A DNA stretch of 64,000 nucleotides from JALHNI01 sp965229305. Its GTDB lineage: Bacteria > Acidobacteriota > Terriglobia > Bryobacterales > Bryobacteraceae. Of this stretch, positions 45,038-53,847 are shown piece by piece; within the stretch, counting starts at the first letter, position 1; the number at the start of each line of letters is the position of its first letter. The DNA lies in the NCBI GenBank assembly GCA_965229305.1, contig CBDDIZ010000029.1:62001-126000 (forward strand), written 5' to 3'. The notes beneath the pieces are model-generated. The model had not been told where the DNA came from. It searched no databases and worked only from the letters and a program-made list of their open reading frames with translations. The position numbers were made by a program, and so were the translations under genes.

Positions 45038-45547
45038 ATGATTCGCCCTTATCGCGGCATTCTGCCGCAGATTGACCCCTCGGCCTACATCGACCCTGCC
45101 GCGCAAGTGATCGGCAAGGTTTCGGTCGGTGCGCGCTCCAGTATTTGGCCCTCAGCCGTCGCTCGCGGTGACATCGCCGAGATCGAAGTCGGCGAGGAGA
45201 CCAGCATTCAGGACGGCGCCGTGTTGCACTGCGACTTCGGCGTGCCGACCAAAATCGGCAACCGCGTCACGGTGGGCCACTTAGCCATGCTGCACGGCTG
45301 CGTGGTGGAAGACGGCTGCCTGATCGGCATCGGCGCGATTGTGCTCAACAACGCGCGGATCGGCGCCGGCAGTGCGATTGCTGCCGGAGCCCTGGTGCCC
45401 GAAGGCAAAGAGATTCCGCCGGGTTCGATGGTGATGGGTGTGCCGGGCAAAGTGGTGCGCCAGGTGACGCCGGAAGAGCAGCAGCGCTTCCTCGAAAACG
45501 CGCAACACTACGTCAACCGGACCAAGGAATACAAGGCGGAAGAGTGA
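45038..45547 (+). CDS. Gamma-carbonic-anhydrase-like hexapeptide-repeat protein
   Basis: 169 residues from ATG 45038 (the ATG at 45014 is also in frame). The left-handed beta-helix repeats run from IDPAAQVIGKVSVGARSSIWPSAV (in part) to about residue 135. The three metal His are in AVLHCDFG, VGHLAMLHGC (two). This matches the YrdA/PaaY branch. Some members hydrate CO2, others are thioesterases or have no known activity. The gene overlaps hisS by four bases (GTGA). A TGCTAGCAT element at 45007-45015 may be its promoter. Confidence 0.88.
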   Translation: MIRPYRGILPQIDPSAYIDPAAQVIGKVSVGARSSIWPSAVARGDIAEIEVGEETSIQDGAVLHCDFGVPTKIGNRVTVGHLAMLHGCVVEDGCLIGIGAIVLNNARIGAGSAIAAGALVPEGKEIPPGSMVMGVPGKVVRQVTPEEQQRFLENAQHYVNRTKEYKAEE

Positions 45548-46782
45548 AGGCAGTTAAAGGGACGCGGGACATCCTGCCGCCGGCGAGCCACGTGTGGGTG
45601 GACATCGAAGCGCGAGTGCGCGAGGTGTTCCGGCGCTTCAACTATCAAGAGATTCGGACGCCGATCTTCGAGGAGACGGCGCTGTTTGCACGCGGCGTGG
45701 GCGCCGAAACCGACATCGTGTCGAAGGAGATGTATACCTTCGACGACCATGGCGACAGCCTGACGCTGCGTCCGGAGAACACGGCGGGCGTGATGCGCGC
45801 CTATCTCGAGCATCGGCTGGATCAGAAGCCGGGCATCCAGAAGTTGTATTATCTGGGACCCATGTTCCGGCGCGAGCGTCCGCAGAAGGGGCGCTACCGG
45901 CAGTTCTACCAAATCGGAGCCGAGGCGATCGGCGTGGACAGCGCCGTCGTCGACGCCGAGATGATCGAACTGGTGGATACGCTGCTGAAGGCTTGCGGCG
46001 TGGAAGGCGCGCGGCTGCTGATCAATTCGGTGGGCGATCCGGAATCGCGCAAAGCGTACGTCGAAGAGCTACGGCAGCGTCTGGCGGGTGTGAAGGATCA
46101 GCTTTCACCGGACAATGCGCGACGCGCGGAGACGAATCCGCTGCGGGTGCTCGATTCGAAGGAAGCCAAGGACGAAGCGATCATTGCGACGCTGCCCAGC
46201 ATCCATGAGTTTTTGAACGACGGGGCAAAGAAGCATTTTGCGGACGTCTGCGCGTACCTGGACGATCGCGGCATTGCCTACGAGGTGAATCCGCGGCTGG
46301 TGCGCGGGCTCGACTATTACACGCATACGACATTCGAGTTTCTGCATGGCGCGCTGGGCGCGCAGAATGCAATCTGCGGCGGCGGGCGTTACAACGGTTT
46401 GGCCGAGTCAATCGGGTCGAAGCTGGCGGCGCCAGGAGTCGGATTCTCGATCGGCGAGGACCGGCTGATTATGGCCGTGGAAGACAAGTTCAGCGAGCCG
46501 AAGTTGTCCGTGTATCTGGCGCCACTCGACGAACCGTCGTTCCGGCATTGCTCGCTACTGGCGCGCGAACTGCGTGACAAGGGTCTCTCGGTGGAACTCG
46601 CCGCGCCCACCAAGCCGCGGCGGGCGATGGAACTGGCGGACAAGCTGCGCGCGCGAACCGCCATCATGGTCGGCGACAATGAATTAAAAGCAGGCGTCTA
46701 TGCGGTGAAGCACATGGCGACCGGTGAACAGGAAAGCTTATCGCGCGAGCCGCTGCTCGAGCGACTTCTCAATCATGTCTGA
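45544..46782 (+). CDS. hisS: Histidyl-tRNA synthetase
   Basis: 412 residues from a GTG start that overlaps the preceding stop. It charges tRNA-His. Class II motifs are visible: motif 1 in FRRFNYQEIRTPIFEETALF (part), motif 2 in LYYLGPMFRRERPQKGRYRQFYQIG (in part) and motif 3 near GVGFSIGEDRLIM. The HisA/HisB peptides are LVRGLDYYTHTTFEF and the GGGRYNGL loop. The C-terminal anticodon-binding domain follows. It is translationally linked to aspS, with an eight-base overlap. Confidence 0.97.
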   Translation: MKAVKGTRDILPPASHVWVDIEARVREVFRRFNYQEIRTPIFEETALFARGVGAETDIVSKEMYTFDDHGDSLTLRPENTAGVMRAYLEHRLDQKPGIQKLYYLGPMFRRERPQKGRYRQFYQIGAEAIGVDSAVVDAEMIELVDTLLKACGVEGARLLINSVGDPESRKAYVEELRQRLAGVKDQLSPDNARRAETNPLRVLDSKEAKDEAIIATLPSIHEFLNDGAKKHFADVCAYLDDRGIAYEVNPRLVRGLDYYTHTTFEFLHGALGAQNAICGGGRYNGLAESIGSKLAAPGVGFSIGEDRLIMAVEDKFSEPKLSVYLAPLDEPSFRHCSLLARELRDKGLSVELAAPTKPRRAMELADKLRARTAIMVGDNELKAGVYAVKHMATGEQESLSREPLLERLLNHV

Positions 46783-48556
46783 CATTCAACTCGATTTCCT
46801 TGGCGACCTGCGGCGCACCCACGATTGTGGCGCCATTCGCCTCTCGCACGAAGGGCAGCGCGTGCTGCTGATGGGCTGGGTGCATCGCCGCCGCGATTTG
46901 GGTGGCGTGATCTTTATTCACCTGCGCGATCGCGAAGGGACCAGCCAGCTCGTATTCCGCGGCGAAAGCTTCCCGGAGCCCCATGCCCGCGCCGAACATC
47001 TGCGGTCCGAGTATGTGATCGCCGTGGAAGGCCTGGTGGAGAAGCGTTCGGCCGACACGATCAATCCGGCTTTGCCGACGGGCGAAGTGGAAGTCGTCGT
47101 GGACAAGATCTGGATTCTGAACGAATCGAAGACGCCGCCGTTCCCGATGGAAGACACGGTGGACGTGAGCGAAGACGCGCGCCTGAAGTATCGCTACGTC
47201 GACTTGCGCCGTCCGCGCATGCAGCGCAACATCATTCTGCGCTCGAAGATTTCGTTCGTGGTGCGCGAGTATCTCTATCAGCAGGGGTTCCTGGAACTCG
47301 AGACGCCGTTCCTGACGAAGTCGACGCCGGAAGGCTCGCGTGACTTCCTGGTGCCTTCGCGCATCAACCCGGGCACCTTCTACGCGCTGCCGCAATCGCC
47401 GCAGATTTTCAAGCAGCTGTTCATGGTGGCCGGCTACGACAAGTACTTCCAGATCGTGCGCTGTTTGCGCGACGAAGACTTGCGCGCCGATCGTCAACCG
47501 GAGTTCACGCAGATCGACCTCGAAGTGTCGTTCCCGCAGCAAGACCAGCTCTTTGCCGCCGTGGAGCCGCTGGTGCAGAAGATGTGCGCCGTGGCCGGCA
47601 TCGACATTCCCCTGCCCTTCCCGCGCCTGACCTACGCCGAGGCGATGGACAAGTACGGTTCGGACAAGCCTGATACGCGCATCCCTCCGCTGTTCCGCGT
47701 GGAAGATTGTTTTGCGGGCACGGACCTGCCGATCGGCACCCTGCCCTGCGTGGCGATCATGCTGCCGGGCACTGGTGCGCCGAGCCGCAAGGAACGCGAC
47801 GAGATGAAGGCGTTCGGCAACGAACGCGGCCTGCGCGTGTTCGACGATGCCAAGCGCCTGGATCGCGACTATGCCGAGGCCATGGCCAAGGTCCGCCAGC
47901 GCGTGGGCGCGGGCGAGAATGACCTGCTGATCCTGGCGGGTTGGGCCGCCGCGGAAGCCAAGGGTGCGCGTCCGCATGAGACGGTGCTCAAAGCCTGCGG
48001 CGCGCTGCGTCTGTTTGCCGCGCAGATGTTCAACGACCGTCACAAGCTGCTCGATCCGAAGAACCTGCAATGGCTGTGGGTCACCGACTTCCCGATGTTC
48101 GAATGGGACGACGAAGACGAGCGTTGGGTGGCGGCGCACCATCCGTTCTGCACCGTGCCGGACTCCGACATGGACAAGCTCGAAAGCGATCCGGCCAACT
48201 GCCGCGCGCTGTCCTATGACCTAGTGATGAACGGCAACGAACTCGCCAGCGGCTCGATCCGTATTCACCGGCGCGACATTCAGGCGAAGGTCTTCAAGGC
48301 CCTGGGCCTTTCCGACGAAGAAGCCCGGTCGAAGTTCGGCTTCCTGCTCGATGCGCTCGAATACGGCGCGCCGCCTCACGGCGGTATGGCGCTGGGGCTC
48401 GATCGCATTGTGATGCTGCTGGTGGGCGAGCAGTCCATCCGCGACGTGATTCCGTTCCCGAAGACGACCAAGGGCACCGACGTGATGTGCGAAGCGCCTT
48501 CGACGGTGGCCGACAAGCAACTCCGCGAACTCGGAATTCAGTTGCGCAAGAAGTAG
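46775..48556 (+). CDS. aspS: Aspartyl-tRNA synthetase (possibly non-discriminating)
   Basis: 593 residues. It charges tRNA-Asp. The OB anticodon domain reads VLLMGWVHRRRDLGGVIFIHLRDREG in pieces; class II motifs include YRYVDLRRPRMQRNI, FLTKSTPEGSRDFLVP, LPQSPQIFKQLFMVAG and the C-terminal GMALGLDRIVMLL. The bacterial GAD insert is present at about residues 290-420. In the anticodon domain the sequence has WVH, where E. coli has WVN; the His is seen in non-discriminating enzymes that also charge tRNA-Asn, though the companion residue here is Asp rather than Gly. A GatCAB system elsewhere would be needed. Confidence 0.95.
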   Translation: MSDIQLDFLGDLRRTHDCGAIRLSHEGQRVLLMGWVHRRRDLGGVIFIHLRDREGTSQLVFRGESFPEPHARAEHLRSEYVIAVEGLVEKRSADTINPALPTGEVEVVVDKIWILNESKTPPFPMEDTVDVSEDARLKYRYVDLRRPRMQRNIILRSKISFVVREYLYQQGFLELETPFLTKSTPEGSRDFLVPSRINPGTFYALPQSPQIFKQLFMVAGYDKYFQIVRCLRDEDLRADRQPEFTQIDLEVSFPQQDQLFAAVEPLVQKMCAVAGIDIPLPFPRLTYAEAMDKYGSDKPDTRIPPLFRVEDCFAGTDLPIGTLPCVAIMLPGTGAPSRKERDEMKAFGNERGLRVFDDAKRLDRDYAEAMAKVRQRVGAGENDLLILAGWAAAEAKGARPHETVLKACGALRLFAAQMFNDRHKLLDPKNLQWLWVTDFPMFEWDDEDERWVAAHHPFCTVPDSDMDKLESDPANCRALSYDLVMNGNELASGSIRIHRRDIQAKVFKALGLSDEEARSKFGFLLDALEYGAPPHGGMALGLDRIVMLLVGEQSIRDVIPFPKTTKGTDVMCEAPSTVADKQLRELGIQLRKK

Positions 48557-48559
48557 TCG

Positions 48560-49420
48560 CTAAGGCTGCGTTTTCCAGCGGCGGTGGATCCAGAGCCATT
48601 GATCGGGATATTCCCGAACGGCCTGCTCCACCGCCGTTTGTATTTGCTGCGTGTCCTGCGTCTCTTCACCGGTGAGTTCGAGCGGCGGGTAGAACTTGAG
48701 GACGAAGCGGCCGTCGCGCCAGACGGCGAAGCCGGGCAGGACGGTGGCGCCGGAGCGGGCGGCGATCTTGGCAAAGACGGGCGACGTGCAGGCGGGGCGT
48801 CCGAAGAAGTTGACGAAGATGCCTTCGTTCTCGAGCGCGTTCTGATCGACGAGGATGCCGACGGCTTCGTTGGCTTTGAGAGCGCGCAGGAGTCCGCGGG
48901 CGAAGTCTTTCTTCTCGATGACGCCGTTGCCCGTCAGCGCCCGGCGTTGGGCGACGAAGGCATCGAGACGGGCATTGTCGAGCGGTCGCACGACGATGTG
49001 CATGGGCTCGGTGAGCAGGGCGTGGGCATAGGCGGAGAGCTCCCAATTACCTAGATGGCCGGTCGCAAAGAGCACGCCCTTGCCGCGGCGCTTGGCTTCG
49101 ACGTAGTGCTCGAAGCCCTCGTAATCGATCCAGTCGCGAACATTGGCGCGCGTGATCGAGGGGAAGTGCGCAAAGCTGTGCAGCAAGCGGCCGAGCGAGA
49201 CGTAGACGCCGTCAATGATGGGCTCGGGATTCGCGTAGCCGGCACGCACGAGGTTCTCACGGGCGACGCGGCGCAGGCGGGGCGCCACGCGATCCAGAGC
49301 GCAGGCCACCCAGTAAGAGGCGCGCTGCGAGGCAGCGTCCGGTAGGGCGGCAAGCGTGCCGAGCGTGGCGCGAGCCACCGCGTATTCCAGCCAATCGCGA
49401 AGCGGCGAACGTGACCTCAC
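48560..49420 (-). CDS. LpxL/HtrB-like lysophospholipid or lipid A acyltransferase
   Basis: 286 residues from a GTG at 49420 that overlaps the upstream stop as GTGA; a start 21 bases further up is less likely. The acyltransferase motif HxxxxE appears in LFATGHLGNWELSAYA, and the second block VGILVDQNALENEGIFVNFFGRPA carries the DQ and FFG contacts. It lacks a long N-terminal membrane helix. In Gram-negative bacteria this family adds secondary acyl chains to Kdo2-lipid A. It is co-transcribed with the oxidoreductase upstream, though the pairing has no evident logic. Confidence 0.88.
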   Translation of the reverse strand: MRSRSPLRDWLEYAVARATLGTLAALPDAASQRASYWVACALDRVAPRLRRVARENLVRAGYANPEPIIDGVYVSLGRLLHSFAHFPSITRANVRDWIDYEGFEHYVEAKRRGKGVLFATGHLGNWELSAYAHALLTEPMHIVVRPLDNARLDAFVAQRRALTGNGVIEKKDFARGLLRALKANEAVGILVDQNALENEGIFVNFFGRPACTSPVFAKIAARSGATVLPGFAVWRDGRFVLKFYPPLELTGEETQDTQQIQTAVEQAVREYPDQWLWIHRRWKTQP

Positions 49421-50499
49421 GCCCCGCTGACTTCGCTCCACTTCACGATGCGCTTCTCGTAGATCGAGGTGCGGCCCATGATGGCGACCAGAGTGGATTG
49501 CTTCGCACTGGTGATGTCGTTGAGCGGCGTCTTGTGGCCGCGTGAGTTTTCGATGAAGGCTTCGAGCGAACGGACGGTGCTGTCGCCGGGTTCGAACTCG
49601 AGCTTCCTGGCCGGGCTCTTATCGAGCAGGTGGACCATGCCGGTGGCAAGGTCCACGGCGCCGCGCTCGGCGTAGACACGTTCCTTGATGCCGGAGAAAC
49701 CGGGCGGGTCAAAGTAGATCTGGCTGAAGTTGAGGCGCTTACCGTCGCCCCATTCGTAGAGCACGGAGTAGTTATCGAGAATGCTGCGGCCAGGCGGATC
49801 GTTCTTGAGCAGATTGATGCCGCCGGAGCCATAGGCCGTGTCGGGCGGTCCGCCGGCGGCCCACACCATCAGGTCGATGATGTGGCAGGCCTGCTCGACG
49901 ATGATGTCGCCGGAGCGCTTGCGGTCGAAGTACCAGTCGACGCTGTGCGGCAAGTCGCCCGTGTGGCGCGTGGCATGCAGATAGATGACTTTGCCCAGGG
50001 CGCCGCTCCGCAGATAAGCCATGGAAGCCGCGCGGGCCGGGTCATGACGCAGTTGGAAGCCGAGCTGCAAAATGCCTTTCGCCGACTTGGCGGCAGCCTG
50101 CACCTGCGCGATCTCGGCTGGGTTCAGAGCCACCGGCTTCTCGAGATAGACGTTCTTGCCGACTTCGAGCGTCGCCACGGCCAGCGACTTGTGAGTATCG
50201 ACGGGCGTCGCAATGACAACGGCGTCAATGTCCTTGCGTTGGTCGAGCATCTTGCGGAAGTCGTCAAAGGTTTCGGGCGCCGCCTGGCCGGTGATCGTGG
50301 CGACGTGTTCGGCGGCACGATTGCGCGCCTCCACCGCTAGATCGGCAATCGCGACGATGCGAATGCCCTTCACCTTCAGCATGCCGCTGAGCAGGCTGCT
50401 GCCACGATTACCGACGCCGATAAAGGCGACGCGGACTTCGTTCGAAGGGGTCTGCGCCAGAAGCACGGCGGGCGCGCTCACCAAGGTTCGTCGGGTCAT
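49417..50499 (-). CDS. Gfo/Idh/MocA-family oxidoreductase, exported type
   Basis: 360 residues. The first residues MTRRTLVSAPAVLLAQ form a Tat-like signal, followed by VRVAFIGVGNRGSSLL, the GxGxxG-type NAD site, and the EKP motif in VYLEKPVALNPAEIA. The C-terminal part has GDIIVEQACHIIDLMVWA with the His of the active site. Secreted GFO-like enzymes of this type are common in Acidobacteria and Planctomycetes. It lies between the FG-GAP gene (ATGA overlap) and the acyltransferase (GTGA), suggesting one transcript. The sugar substrate is unknown. Confidence 0.9.
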   Translation of the reverse strand: MTRRTLVSAPAVLLAQTPSNEVRVAFIGVGNRGSSLLSGMLKVKGIRIVAIADLAVEARNRAAEHVATITGQAAPETFDDFRKMLDQRKDIDAVVIATPVDTHKSLAVATLEVGKNVYLEKPVALNPAEIAQVQAAAKSAKGILQLGFQLRHDPARAASMAYLRSGALGKVIYLHATRHTGDLPHSVDWYFDRKRSGDIIVEQACHIIDLMVWAAGGPPDTAYGSGGINLLKNDPPGRSILDNYSVLYEWGDGKRLNFSQIYFDPPGFSGIKERVYAERGAVDLATGMVHLLDKSPARKLEFEPGDSTVRSLEAFIENSRGHKTPLNDITSAKQSTLVAIMGRTSIYEKRIVKWSEVSGA

Positions 50500-51617
50500 T
50501 TGCTCTTATTTTCGAACAGGAACAGGCCGCTCTTGCCGGGAGCGACGAAATCGAGGTCGCCGTCGCCATCGAGGTCGGCCACGGGGAGTTGCATGCCGGT
50601 GCCGGTGCGGGTGCTGAAGTCGACAATGTGGCGGGCCCAATCGATGGGCTTGCCGGGCGTGCGGATGCTCTCGTACCAGTAGATGCCGAGCGGCTCGCGC
50701 TCACCGGGATCCTTGCCGTTGTGCGCCATGTAGCGCTTGCCGGTGAGGATGTCGATCTTGCCATCCTTGTTGAGGTCGACGAGGGTCACGGCGTGCGGCT
50801 GGCTCCAGCTTTCGTCGATGACGAACTTCTTCCACTGGCCGCCGCCGAGGTTCTCGAGATACATGAGCCCGTAGTCGTGGGCGTTGCCGGCGATGACGTC
50901 CGGCTTCTTGTCACCATTGACGTCGAGCACGTGAATGAAGCTGAGGGCCTTGAAGCCGAGCGGGACGAAGTCGTCGTGCTGGGTCCAGTTCCCTGCCCGC
51001 GGATCGGCGGGAGCTTCGAACCAGCCGGTGGGCGTGAGGATGTCGTTGCGGCCGTCGCCGTTCACGTCGCCCACGCCGATGCCGTGGCCGAAGCTCTTGG
51101 CAGCTACTTCATGCTTCACCCACTTGCCGCCTTTGAACTCGTACCAGCTCATGGGCGCGGGCGTATTGCCGAACTGCGGGATCACTTCGAGGGCTTTGCC
51201 GTCGTTGTCGAGGTCGACCAGGAAGCAGAATTCGACGTTGTAGCCTTCCTGAATCGGCTGGCTCTTCCACATGCCGCGGCCTTTGCCGGGATTCTTCCAG
51301 AAGGTGAGCGACTTGCCAAACCAGGCGCAGGAGACGATGTCGACATGGCCATCGCCGTCAAAGTCGGCGGGCAGGTCCGAGAAGTTATCGACGTAGTTGT
51401 TGGCGTATTCGAACTCGCGGAAGCGGTGCTGCTTGTAGGAAGGCCCTTCGTACCAGTTCTCGCCAGCGACGATGTCGAGTTTTCCGTCGCCGTTCAGATC
51501 GGCGATGGCGGCGGCTTCGTTGCCGCCGAGGTCGAGGGTACGTTTTTCGAAGGGGAGGTCAGCCGGGCGGGTGGCGGCGAGAGCCGTCACCACGACCAAA
51601 AGAAGGGAGTGGCGCAT
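50496..51617 (-). CDS. FG-GAP/VCBS-repeat exported protein
   Basis: 373 residues with a signal peptide (MRHSLLLVVVTALAAT). Seven or so integrin-like repeats run through it with the DxDGDGxxD Ca-binding pattern: AAIADLNGDGKLDIV, PADFDGDGHVDIV, VGDVNGDGRNDIL, VLDVNGDKKPDVI, LVDLNKDGKIDIL and VADLDGDGDLDFV. The repeats form a seven-bladed propeller that binds polysaccharide, protein or cell surfaces in other proteins; the ligand here is unknown. It is the first gene of a three-gene minus-strand run. Confidence 0.9.
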   Translation of the reverse strand: MRHSLLLVVVTALAATRPADLPFEKRTLDLGGNEAAAIADLNGDGKLDIVAGENWYEGPSYKQHRFREFEYANNYVDNFSDLPADFDGDGHVDIVSCAWFGKSLTFWKNPGKGRGMWKSQPIQEGYNVEFCFLVDLDNDGKALEVIPQFGNTPAPMSWYEFKGGKWVKHEVAAKSFGHGIGVGDVNGDGRNDILTPTGWFEAPADPRAGNWTQHDDFVPLGFKALSFIHVLDVNGDKKPDVIAGNAHDYGLMYLENLGGGQWKKFVIDESWSQPHAVTLVDLNKDGKIDILTGKRYMAHNGKDPGEREPLGIYWYESIRTPGKPIDWARHIVDFSTRTGTGMQLPVADLDGDGDLDFVAPGKSGLFLFENKSK

Positions 51618-51646
51618 TGCTCCCAGATTGTATCGCAGGGTATACT
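51617..51646 (+). promoter_or_regulatory. Promoter of tRNA-Glu
   Basis: TTGCTC (51617-51622), 18-bp spacer and TATACT (51641-51646). The start would be near 51653, about 16 bases before the mature tRNA. The -35 is partial. Confidence 0.5.
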
Positions 51647-51668
51647 GAAGTCGTTCGTTTCACCCTGT

Positions 51669-51743
51669 GGCGCTATCGTCTAACGGTTAGGACAGAGCCC
51701 TCTCAAGGCTTAAATAGGGGTTCGATTCCCCTTAGCGCTACCA
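51669..51743 (+). tRNA. tRNA-Glu (anticodon CTC)
   Basis: 75 bases with encoded CCA (51741-51743). The acceptor stem pairs GGCGCTA with TAGCGCT (a G-U first pair). The D loop has TAACGGTTAGGA, the anticodon stem GAGCC with GGCTT encloses the loop CTCTCAA with anticodon CTC at its centre, and the T arm reads AGGGG-TTCGATT-CCCCT. CTC decodes GAG, so it is tRNA-Glu. The 3' part is overlapped on the other strand by the end of the oxygenase gene. Confidence 0.93.
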
Positions 51744-52672
51744 CTCCCCTTCAATAATCTCTTCGCCCAGATCGCCGGAGCCATCAGTCCGCGCGCCAGC
51801 CGGTACGAGTAGGAGTTGAGCAAGCCTTCCCGGACTTCGGTAAATTCCTTTTCCCGTTCATAGAGAAAGCGCAGCAATTCGTTGCGCCGCGAGAACTGCT
51901 CGTCGAGCGCCGCCACGTCGTCCTCGGTCAGCGTGTGGCCGGGCTGCAGATGGTCCGGCATGCGCCAAGGCACGTAGACGGTGCTGTGCGCCGGCGCGGT
52001 TTCTTCGGCGGGCCGCTCTTCGGTGTAGAGGTAGATCGCGAGCGACTTGCGCGAAAGCGGCTGTCTCGCCTCGGGAATCCGGATGCGGCGGAAGCCGTGC
52101 CAGGAGGCTTCGGTGGTTTCAAAGATTACGCAACGATTCAGCAACGGCGTGACAGCGACCGTATAGTCCTCGGCGCGCTCGCCCCAGGGATTCTGGTGCA
52201 GTTCCAGGCAGCCGCCCCAGGCTGGGTCCCATTCGGGGTTGAGGAAGATGATCAGGTTCAGGCGGCGGTGCGTCTGGTTCTTGGGGTGGTAGTTGAAGTC
52301 AACGTGGATGTCGAGGTCCTGCCCGTGGCGGTTCTCGTGGGTGCCGCCGCCGAAGTAGTGCGGGTCATAGAGCAGGTGGGGGACACCGGTCAGCCGGCCG
52401 ATGTAGTCCAGGAACTCGGGCGATTGGATCAGAGCATCGAACTTGGCGTAAGCCGGTCCGATCTTCGGCAGGGTTTCGACGACGGCTTTGCCGCCGGCCA
52501 GCCCCATTTCGTTCAAGGCCTGTTTCTCGTCGAAGGCGGGAAACTCGCGCAGCAGTTCGGCGCAGAAGTCCGCGGTGAGGAAGTCATCGAGGATCAGATG
52601 GCGGAAGGGTTGAGCAGTGTCGAAGGCTTGGCGGGCCTGTTCGACATTGCAGGGTCGTAGCAGATGCTGCAC
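51710..52672 (-). CDS. 2-Oxoglutarate/Fe(II)-dependent oxygenase (prolyl 4-hydroxylase-like)
   Basis: 320 residues from a GTG start. The facial triad is readable: HxD in DIHVDFNYH, with the second His in SWHGFRRI, and the 2OG-binding Arg in RKSLAIYLYTEE. It is the P4H/Fe2OG_OXY type, hydroxylating proteins or small molecules. The stop at 51710 is inside the antisense of tRNA-Glu, so the last 12 or so residues (GSGSAKGNRTPI) are encoded by tRNA sequence read backward; the true end may be earlier. A TAAACT lies six bases before the GTG. Confidence 0.87.
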   Translation of the reverse strand: MQHLLRPCNVEQARQAFDTAQPFRHLILDDFLTADFCAELLREFPAFDEKQALNEMGLAGGKAVVETLPKIGPAYAKFDALIQSPEFLDYIGRLTGVPHLLYDPHYFGGGTHENRHGQDLDIHVDFNYHPKNQTHRRLNLIIFLNPEWDPAWGGCLELHQNPWGERAEDYTVAVTPLLNRCVIFETTEASWHGFRRIRIPEARQPLSRKSLAIYLYTEERPAEETAPAHSTVYVPWRMPDHLQPGHTLTEDDVAALDEQFSRRNELLRFLYEREKEFTEVREGLLNSYSYRLARGLMAPAIWAKRLLKGSGSAKGNRTPI

Positions 52673-52678
52673 CTGTTT

Positions 52679-52684
52679 AGTTTA
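52679..52684 (-). promoter_or_regulatory. -10-like element of the oxygenase gene
   Basis: Minus-strand TAAACT, six bases before the GTG at 52672, matching the short-spacing rule seen across the window. Confidence 0.4.
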
Positions 52685-52720
52685 CCCGCACGCTTTTGCC
52701 GGGGCGAACGTCAGAAGTGC

Positions 52721-53098
52721 ATGGCGAAACTGCTGGTGGTGGCGCTGCTTCTTCTCGCGGTGGTTCGGTTACCGGTGGTGCATTACGCCGGGGCGGCGAC
52801 GGCGTATGTCGATCTGGCGATAGGGCGTCAGCGCGTGATGGCCTGGGGGCTGCGATTGGAGCCATCCTGGATTTACGACGAATTGCTGCAGCAGCGCTAC
52901 GGTGTGGAGACCTACGTTCTCGCCGGATGCGTGATCTCCCCGGAGAGGTCCGCGTTTGGGCGAGGCTATAACAGCGTGGCCGACCTCGCCTTGCGACAGC
53001 GGGTGGGAGAGAGCAACTTGAAGCTGCTTTGGATCGAGGCCGTGAAGCACTATCGAGCGAAGGCCGCGAGGCGCTATCGAGCGAACCTCGCGCGCTAA
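52721..53098 (+). CDS. Small exported or anchored protein of unknown function
   Basis: 125 residues. A signal or anchor (LLVVALLLLAVVRLPVV) is followed by ATAYVDLAIGRQRVMAWGL, SWIYDELLQQRYGVETYVLAGCVIS and a basic tail. There is one Cys. I do not recognise the family. Near the 3' end the sequence CTATCGAGCGAA occurs twice in tandem, encoding a repeated HYRAKAARRYRANLAR-type tail. Its stop overlaps the convergent enoyl-CoA hydratase gene. Confidence 0.6.
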   Translation: MAKLLVVALLLLAVVRLPVVHYAGAATAYVDLAIGRQRVMAWGLRLEPSWIYDELLQQRYGVETYVLAGCVISPERSAFGRGYNSVADLALRQRVGESNLKLLWIEAVKHYRAKAARRYRANLAR

Positions 53099-53847
53099 CC
53101 GATGGATGGCCAACGCGGCGCGCGGCGTTCCTCAAGGGCGGCCAAGCCTTCGGCGAAGTCGGCGCTGGCGAAGCTCTCGGCGCGCATCCGGGCGGCCAGT
53201 TCGCCGCCTTCGTTCAGGCTCAAGTGACGGCTACGCTGGACGAAGTCGAGCCCGCGGGCGAGCGTCTCGGGCGATGCGTTGGCCAGCATTTCGGCCACCG
53301 CCGTCGCGCGGTCGTCGAGCTCGATCGCCGGAACCACTTCGTGAATCAGGCCATATTGCACGGCTTCATTGGGCCCAAAGATGCGTCCGGTAAGAGACAG
53401 TTCGAGCGCGCGGCGATGACCAACGGCATCGACCACGGCGCGGTAGACGACGAAGGGCCACATGCCGATGCGGATCTCGGTGAGGCCGAAGCTCGAGCCC
53501 TGCGCCGCGAAGGCCACGTGCGCGTTGGCCACCAGGCCGAGTCCGCCGGCGAGGGCGGGTCCGGCGACGGCGACCACCAGCGGTTTGCGCAACCGGGCGC
53601 CGAGGGTGAAGAGGCGCTCATGCCATTCGGTGGGATCCAGCGTTTTCACTTCGGCGAGATCCATGCCGGCGCAGAAGACCTTGCCTTGCGCGTCGAGCAG
53701 GATGGCGCCGACGGAGTCATCAGCGTGCTCACAGGCTTCGACGATCGCCCGGCAGAGTTCGACGTTGAGCGCATTGCGCTTCTCTTCGCGAGCGAGCGTG
53801 AGCCGCAGCAGGCGTCCTTCGCGGCTAACCAGCAGATTCGAGCTCAC
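53095..53847 (-). CDS. Enoyl-CoA hydratase/isomerase family protein
   Basis: 250 residues from a GTG at 53847 that overlaps the upstream gene by 23 bases. Crotonase features: LTLAREEKRNALNVELCRAIVEA at the N-terminus, VFCAGMDLAEVKTLD (oxyanion-hole region), KPLVVAVAGPALAGGLGLVANAHVAFAA in pieces, and FGLTEIRIGMWPFVV. The catalytic Glu position of classic hydratases (two Glu) is not obvious, so it could be an isomerase or hydrolase. In acyclic terpene and leucine degradation the crotonase follows the carboxylase, as here. Confidence 0.87.
   Translation of the reverse strand: MSSNLLVSREGRLLRLTLAREEKRNALNVELCRAIVEACEHADDSVGAILLDAQGKVFCAGMDLAEVKTLDPTEWHERLFTLGARLRKPLVVAVAGPALAGGLGLVANAHVAFAAQGSSFGLTEIRIGMWPFVVYRAVVDAVGHRRALELSLTGRIFGPNEAVQYGLIHEVVPAIELDDRATAVAEMLANASPETLARGLDFVQRSRHLSLNEGGELAARMRAESFASADFAEGLAALEERRAPRWPSIG

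Noticed and set aside
53036..53095. Tandem CTATCGAGCGAA repeat in the small exported protein
   Set aside because: Only two imperfect copies within a coding sequence; likely a simple local duplication, not a regulatory or mobile repeat.
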